Shown here: piece by piece, positions 60,530-64,000 of the stretch | Layout: each line of letters starts with the position of its first letter | Numbering within the stretch: the first letter of the stretch is position 1 | NCBI GenBank assembly: GCA_963817615.1 | Contig: CAWFPH010000003.1 | Span: forward strand, 1,426,001 to 1,490,000 | Direction of reading: 5' to 3' | DNA: 64,000 bases | Origin: FEN-1219 sp963817615 | GTDB lineage: Bacteria; Pseudomonadota; Gammaproteobacteria; Steroidobacterales; Rariloculaceae | Position numbers and translations under genes: made by a program | Notes under the pieces: model-generated | What the model saw: only the letters and a program-made list of their open reading frames with translations | The model's database searches: none | What the model was told of the DNA's origin: nothing

Positions 60530-61189
60530 CTATTTCACGGTATAGCCGCGTCCCTCGAGGCAGGCGGTGATGGCGCGTCGATAATCGGCGCCCTTGTCCG
60601 TCGACGCCGCGCCCTCGCTCGGGTCGTAACCTGTCTGCTGCACGGCCCACTGGTAGCACTCGTAGCGATCACGGTCGCGCTGCTCGTCGCTCTGGCCGTC
60701 GTTCGGGTAGATGAACATCTTCCCGGTTGCAGAATCCGTCGCGGTCGCAAGCGCGGAATCGCTCCCCTCGGGTTTGTCGACGACTACGTACTGCCTGACG
60801 ACCGGGTCCCAGAGGTAGTAAGCGAAGTTCAGATAGAAATAGCGGCGTGAGCCGAGCACGAAGCTCACGTAGCCGGGCGGGAGATCGCGCAGACGCGCGC
60901 CGAGCGGTGCACGCACGACGACATAGGTGTTGCGCGGACCCAAGCGATAGAACGAGCCCCCGTGAAAGTAATAGCGGTCGCGACCCACGCTCACGGTGAC
61001 ACGCGTGCGCGGCAGCGAGCGCACTTCCTCGCCCACGCGCGGATTGTGGGCGGGCGGACGGCGGTCGCCGCGATCATGGTCGCGGTCGGCGTGCCGTGGC
61101 GCCTGCGCCTCGGCCGGCCCGGCCGTCACGATCCCGACCGCGACCGCGAGCATCGCGGCCGTCAAGAACGCTGCAAAACTGCGCTTCAT
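60530..61189 (-). CDS. DUF6515 family secreted protein
   Basis: 219 residues, AGGAG before ATG 61189. Signal peptide (1-30, ending AEAQA), basic linker (PRHADRDHDRGDRRPPAHNPRVGEEV), then LPRTRVTVSVGRDRYYFHGGSFYRLGPRNTYVVVRAPLGARLRDLPPGYVSFVLGSRRYFYLNFAYYLWDP of DUF6515, and a C-terminal glycine-zipper-free domain SDEQRDRDRYECYQWAVQQTGYDPSEGA typical of a family of envelope proteins. Function unknown. Confidence 0.82.
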   Translation of the reverse strand: MKRSFAAFLTAAMLAVAVGIVTAGPAEAQAPRHADRDHDRGDRRPPAHNPRVGEEVRSLPRTRVTVSVGRDRYYFHGGSFYRLGPRNTYVVVRAPLGARLRDLPPGYVSFVLGSRRYFYLNFAYYLWDPVVRQYVVVDKPEGSDSALATATDSATGKMFIYPNDGQSDEQRDRDRYECYQWAVQQTGYDPSEGAASTDKGADYRRAITACLEGRGYTVK

Positions 61190-61266
61190 GAGCTCTCCTC
61201 TCGGCGGATGTCCGCCGAGCGACTTCGACGCGCGGCGATCTTCCAAGTTTTAGGCCGCCGCGATCC

Positions 61267-62532
61267 TCAGGCGACCCGCATGCCGAACCGCGCACCGCGG
61301 TCCGCCCTCTCCAGCGCGGCCGCCGTCACGAGCATCACGCCGCGCGGCGACGTCTGGAACCGTTCGCCGTCCGCGGCCGAGTCCTCGCCGATCACGGTGC
61401 CGGCCGGCAGCACGCAACCTGCGTCCACGATTGCGTTGCGCACGCGGCAGCCGACCCCGATCGTCGCGCCCGGCAGCAACACGCTGTCTTGGACGAACGC
61501 ATCGACCTCGACGCGGCAATTCGGGGACAGCACGGAACGCTCGACGCGGCCCGCGACGGTGCAGCCGGCCGAGACGATCGAGCGCAGCGCATAGCCCGCG
61601 CCGACGAAGCGCGGCGGCGGTCGGTGCGCTTGATGCGTCCAAAGCGGCCGGGCTTCGTCGTAAAGATCGAGCGGGGGCCGCTCATCGAGCAGCTCGAGAT
61701 TCGCGGCGTGGTAGCTGTCGAGCGTGCCGACGTCGCGCCAATACGCCGGCCGTCCCGTGCGCGGATCGCGGAAGACGTGAGCGGCGACGCCGTTCGCGTT
61801 GACCAGGAGCGGCAGCACGTCGGCCCCGAAGTCGTGGCGGGAGCTCGGATCGCGTGCGTCGACGATCAGGCAATCGACGAGCAGCTCTCGATCGAACGCA
61901 TAGATGCCCATCGACGCGAGCGCGCTTTGCGGATCGCCCGCCAGCGGTCGGGGTCGTGCCGGCTTCTCGACGAAGCTCGCAACGCACTCCCGCGCGTCGA
62001 GATCCACGATGTCGAACTCGCTCGCCGTCGCGATCGGCACTTCGACACAGCCCACCGTTGCGCCGAGCCCGCTCGCGACGTGCGTCTCGAGCATCGCCCC
62101 GTAGTCCATCCGGCAAATGTGACCGCCCGCGAGCACGAGCACGAAATCCGGCTCGAGTTGCTCGATCATCTCGAGATTTTGATAAACCGCGTCGGCGGTG
62201 CCTGCGTACCAGCCCTTGCCGCAGCGCTGCTGCGCGGGCCACACGTCGACGAACTCGCCGAGCTCCGGCCGCACGAAACCCCAGCCGTGCTGCACGTGCT
62301 GGATCAGCGACTGCGCCTTGTATTGAGTCAGCAGCGCGACTCGGCGCACGCCGGAGTTCACACAGTTGGACAGCGGAAAATCGATGGTGCGATATTGGCC
62401 GCCGAACGGCAGCGCCGGCTTTGCCTCGCGGCGTGTGAGCCCGCCGAGCCTACTGCCGTTGCCGCCCGCGAGGATCAGCGCGAGGGTGCGCTCCCCCAGG
62501 CTCGCCGCCGAGCTGCATCTTGCTGTCCTCAT
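61267..62532 (-). CDS. glgC: Glucose-1-phosphate adenylyltransferase
   Basis: 421 residues. TLALILAGGNGSRLGGLTRREAKPALPFGGQYRTIDFPLSNCVNSG (nucleotide-binding), the GTADAVYQNLEMIEQLEPDFVLVLAGGHICRMDYGAML block, and the C-terminal left-handed beta-helix repeat. Makes ADP-glucose for glycogen. GAGGTG precedes ATG 62532. Its promoter lies in the 63-nt gap after ppsA and overlaps the ppsA stop. Confidence 0.92.
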   Translation of the reverse strand: MRTARCSSAASLGERTLALILAGGNGSRLGGLTRREAKPALPFGGQYRTIDFPLSNCVNSGVRRVALLTQYKAQSLIQHVQHGWGFVRPELGEFVDVWPAQQRCGKGWYAGTADAVYQNLEMIEQLEPDFVLVLAGGHICRMDYGAMLETHVASGLGATVGCVEVPIATASEFDIVDLDARECVASFVEKPARPRPLAGDPQSALASMGIYAFDRELLVDCLIVDARDPSSRHDFGADVLPLLVNANGVAAHVFRDPRTGRPAYWRDVGTLDSYHAANLELLDERPPLDLYDEARPLWTHQAHRPPPRFVGAGYALRSIVSAGCTVAGRVERSVLSPNCRVEVDAFVQDSVLLPGATIGVGCRVRNAIVDAGCVLPAGTVIGEDSAADGERFQTSPRGVMLVTAAALERADRGARFGMRVA

Positions 62533-62557
62533 GGTTCACCTCGCCGCAGATGCCGCC

Positions 62558-62602
62558 AATCTAGCGACATCCGGCAGGGGTCACAGCTAGGGGTTCTACG
62601 TA
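62558..62602 (-). promoter_or_regulatory. FixJ-type operator and promoter of glgC
   Basis: Minus strand TACGTAGAACCCC (62602-62590), its TAG also being the ppsA stop codon, then TAGATT (62563-62558) 39 bp on. Same hexamer and spacing as the L,D-transpeptidase promoter; same TACGTAGAAC start as the groEL site. The most distal copy, 20 kb from fixLJ. Confidence 0.6.
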
Positions 62603-64000
62603 CGCAGAGCTCGCGCGGCCGCGGGTACCGCGCCGTTGGCGGCACGCTCGGCGTCGGCAACGTTGCGCTTCACGCGCAAAAAGCTGTCCGGCGTCACGGA
62701 CACCGTGTCGATGCCGGCACGCACCAGAAACTCGACGAACTCCGGCTTATCGCTCGGCGCTTGGCCGCAGATGCCGACTTTGCGGCCGGCCGCGTGCGCC
62801 TTCTCGATGACCGAGCGGATCATCCAGGTGACGGCCTCGTCCTGCTCGTCGAACAGGTCACGCAGGCGCGCCGAGTCGCGATCCACGCCGAGCACGAGCT
62901 GCGTCAAGTCGTTGCTGCCGATCGAGAAGCCGTCGAAGCGCACCGCGAATTGCTCGGCCAGTATCACGTTCGACGGGATCTCGCACATCACGTAGACCTC
63001 GAGCCCGTTTTTGCCGCGCTCGAGGCCGTTCTCGGCCATCACGGACAGCACCGCGTCGGCTTCCGCCGGCGTGCGGCAGAACGGAATCATCACGACGACG
63101 TTCGAGAGTCCGATCTCCTCGCGCACGCGGCGCAGCGCACGGCACTCGAGCGCGAAGCCCGCGCGGTACGCATCGCTGTAGTAGCGACTCGCACCGCGCC
63201 AGCCGATCATCGGATTCTCTTCCTTCGGCTCGAACGCCTCGCCGCCGAGCAGCTTCGCGTATTCGTTGGTCTTGAAGTCGCTCGTGCGCACGATCACGGG
63301 CCGCGGGTAGTGCGCGGCCGCGATCCGCGCGATGCCCTCGGCGAGCGTCGCGACGAAGTACTCCTCCTTGCTCGACCAGCCGCGCGTGAGCTTGTCGATC
63401 GCCGCGCGGTCGCGCCGCGACGCGACCAGCTCCGGTTTGAGCAGCGCGAGCGGGTGGGCCTTGATGTCGTGGCTCACGATGAATTCCATGCGCGCGAGCC
63501 CGACGCCGTCCGCCGGCAGCCGCCACCAGCGGAACGCGGCCGCCGGATTCGCGACGTTCAGCATCACGCGCGTGCGGGTCGCAGGCACCTTGGACAGATC
63601 GAGATCCTCGACGCTGAACTCGCCGATGCCGTCGTACACGGATCCCTCGTCGCCCTCGGCGCAGGACACCGTGACCTCCTGGCCGTCGCGCAGCGTACGC
63701 GTCGCGGACTGCGTGCCGACCACGGCGGGCACGCCGAGCTCGCGGCTCACGATCGCGGCGTGCGACGTGCGCCCGCCGTGGTCCGTGACGATCGCGGCCG
63801 CGCGCTTCATGATCGGCACCCAATCGGGGTCCGTCATCGCGGTCACGAGGATGCCGCCGTCCACGAAGCGGTCGATTTGCGCGGCACTGTCGAGCAGGCA
63901 GATGCGCCCGGTCGCGATCGCGTCGCCGACCGCGGCGCCCGAGAGCAGTCGCCGGCCGCGGTGTATAAGCGTGTAGCTCTTGAGCTGCGCGGCTTCGCGG
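62596..64000 (-). CDS. ppsA: Phosphoenolpyruvate synthase, C-terminal part (5' end outside window)
   Basis: The frame is open to 64000; about 468 codons are visible. Swivelling phosphohistidine domain IVTDHGGRTSHAAIVSRELGVPAVVG with the catalytic His, then the PEP-binding TIM barrel (MLNVANPAAAFRWWRLPADGVGLARMEFIV; FGIGSNDLTQLVLGVDRDSARLRDLFDEQDEAVTWMI; KVGICGQAPSDKPEFVEFLVRAGIDTVSVTPDSFLRVK). Makes PEP from pyruvate and ATP for gluconeogenesis, placed before glgC. The shorter start at 63864 would remove the His-domain entry strands. Confidence 0.92.
   Translation of the reverse strand, partial: REAAQLKSYTLIHRGRRLLSGAAVGDAIATGRICLLDSAAQIDRFVDGGILVTAMTDPDWVPIMKRAAAIVTDHGGRTSHAAIVSRELGVPAVVGTQSATRTLRDGQEVTVSCAEGDEGSVYDGIGEFSVEDLDLSKVPATRTRVMLNVANPAAAFRWWRLPADGVGLARMEFIVSHDIKAHPLALLKPELVASRRDRAAIDKLTRGWSSKEEYFVATLAEGIARIAAAHYPRPVIVRTSDFKTNEYAKLLGGEAFEPKEENPMIGWRGASRYYSDAYRAGFALECRALRRVREEIGLSNVVVMIPFCRTPAEADAVLSVMAENGLERGKNGLEVYVMCEIPSNVILAEQFAVRFDGFSIGSNDLTQLVLGVDRDSARLRDLFDEQDEAVTWMIRSVIEKAHAAGRKVGICGQAPSDKPEFVEFLVRAGIDTVSVTPDSFLRVKRNVADAERAANGAVPAAARALRT

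Overview
The DNA is very GC-rich with strong GC3 bias and reads as a proteobacterial chromosome. The mix of acyl-CoA desaturase, paired SnoaL-like proteins, PqaA-family protein and a FixLJ-controlled stress island suggests a Gammaproteobacterium (perhaps a Steroidobacter/Nevskia-like lineage) or a Betaproteobacterium. This placement is inference. I see no rRNA, tRNA, CRISPR, insertion sequence or phage gene.

Layout. 1-4.9 kb: end of a fatty-acid desaturase, two tandem SnoaL-like secreted proteins, a membrane-anchored protein, an L-lactate permease and phhB. 5.0-54.1 kb: a long stress/dormancy island resembling the low-oxygen-activated (lxa) locus of Burkholderia. It holds an RNA-type metallo-beta-lactamase hydrolase, LOG protein, cbpA-cbpM, a ferritin-like protein, cardiolipin synthase, three universal stress proteins, an L,D-transpeptidase, a solo groEL, a DUF2934/GerW/DUF2953/MgtA operon, an HPF-cold-shock fusion, PRPP synthase and a phosphoribosyltransferase, Hsp20, pncB-pncA, alanine dehydrogenase, BON protein, a second FtsH with a PqaA-family protein, an acyl-AMP ligase/ACP/acyltransferase fusion, GNAT, cytochrome c, the FixL-FixJ pair, SQR with a TolC/MFP/RND efflux set, an MgtC-like gene with a frameshift, a hybrid kinase and a BCAM0308-type protein. 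54.1-64 kb: class V aminotransferase, an ECF sigma/anti-sigma/ABC operon, an esterase, a DUF6515 protein, glgC and the 3' part of ppsA.

The main result is regulatory. A recurring asymmetric operator, TACGTAGTTnCCGCAA and its reverse form TTGCGGnAACTACGTATGGC, lies upstream of at least 15 transcription units between 11.7 and 62.6 kb. It keeps near-constant spacing to a -10 hexamer: 38-41 bp in one orientation, 29 bp in the other. The window encodes a plausible master: FixL has the heme His and Arg expected of an oxygen sensor, FixJ follows it, and fixL has the operator at its own start. Several of these promoters put the predicted transcription start on or within a few bases of the ATG, so leaderless mRNAs are likely. 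I infer a self-contained low-oxygen dormancy regulon: protein folding and turnover (GroEL, Hsp20, CbpA, FtsH), ribosome hibernation, NAD salvage, lipid repair, glycogen synthesis and sulfide oxidation.

The island also shows decay: an archease-RtcB relic in three frames, a truncated alpha/beta-hydrolase relic, an APH-type kinase lacking the P-loop half, and the frameshifted MgtC gene.
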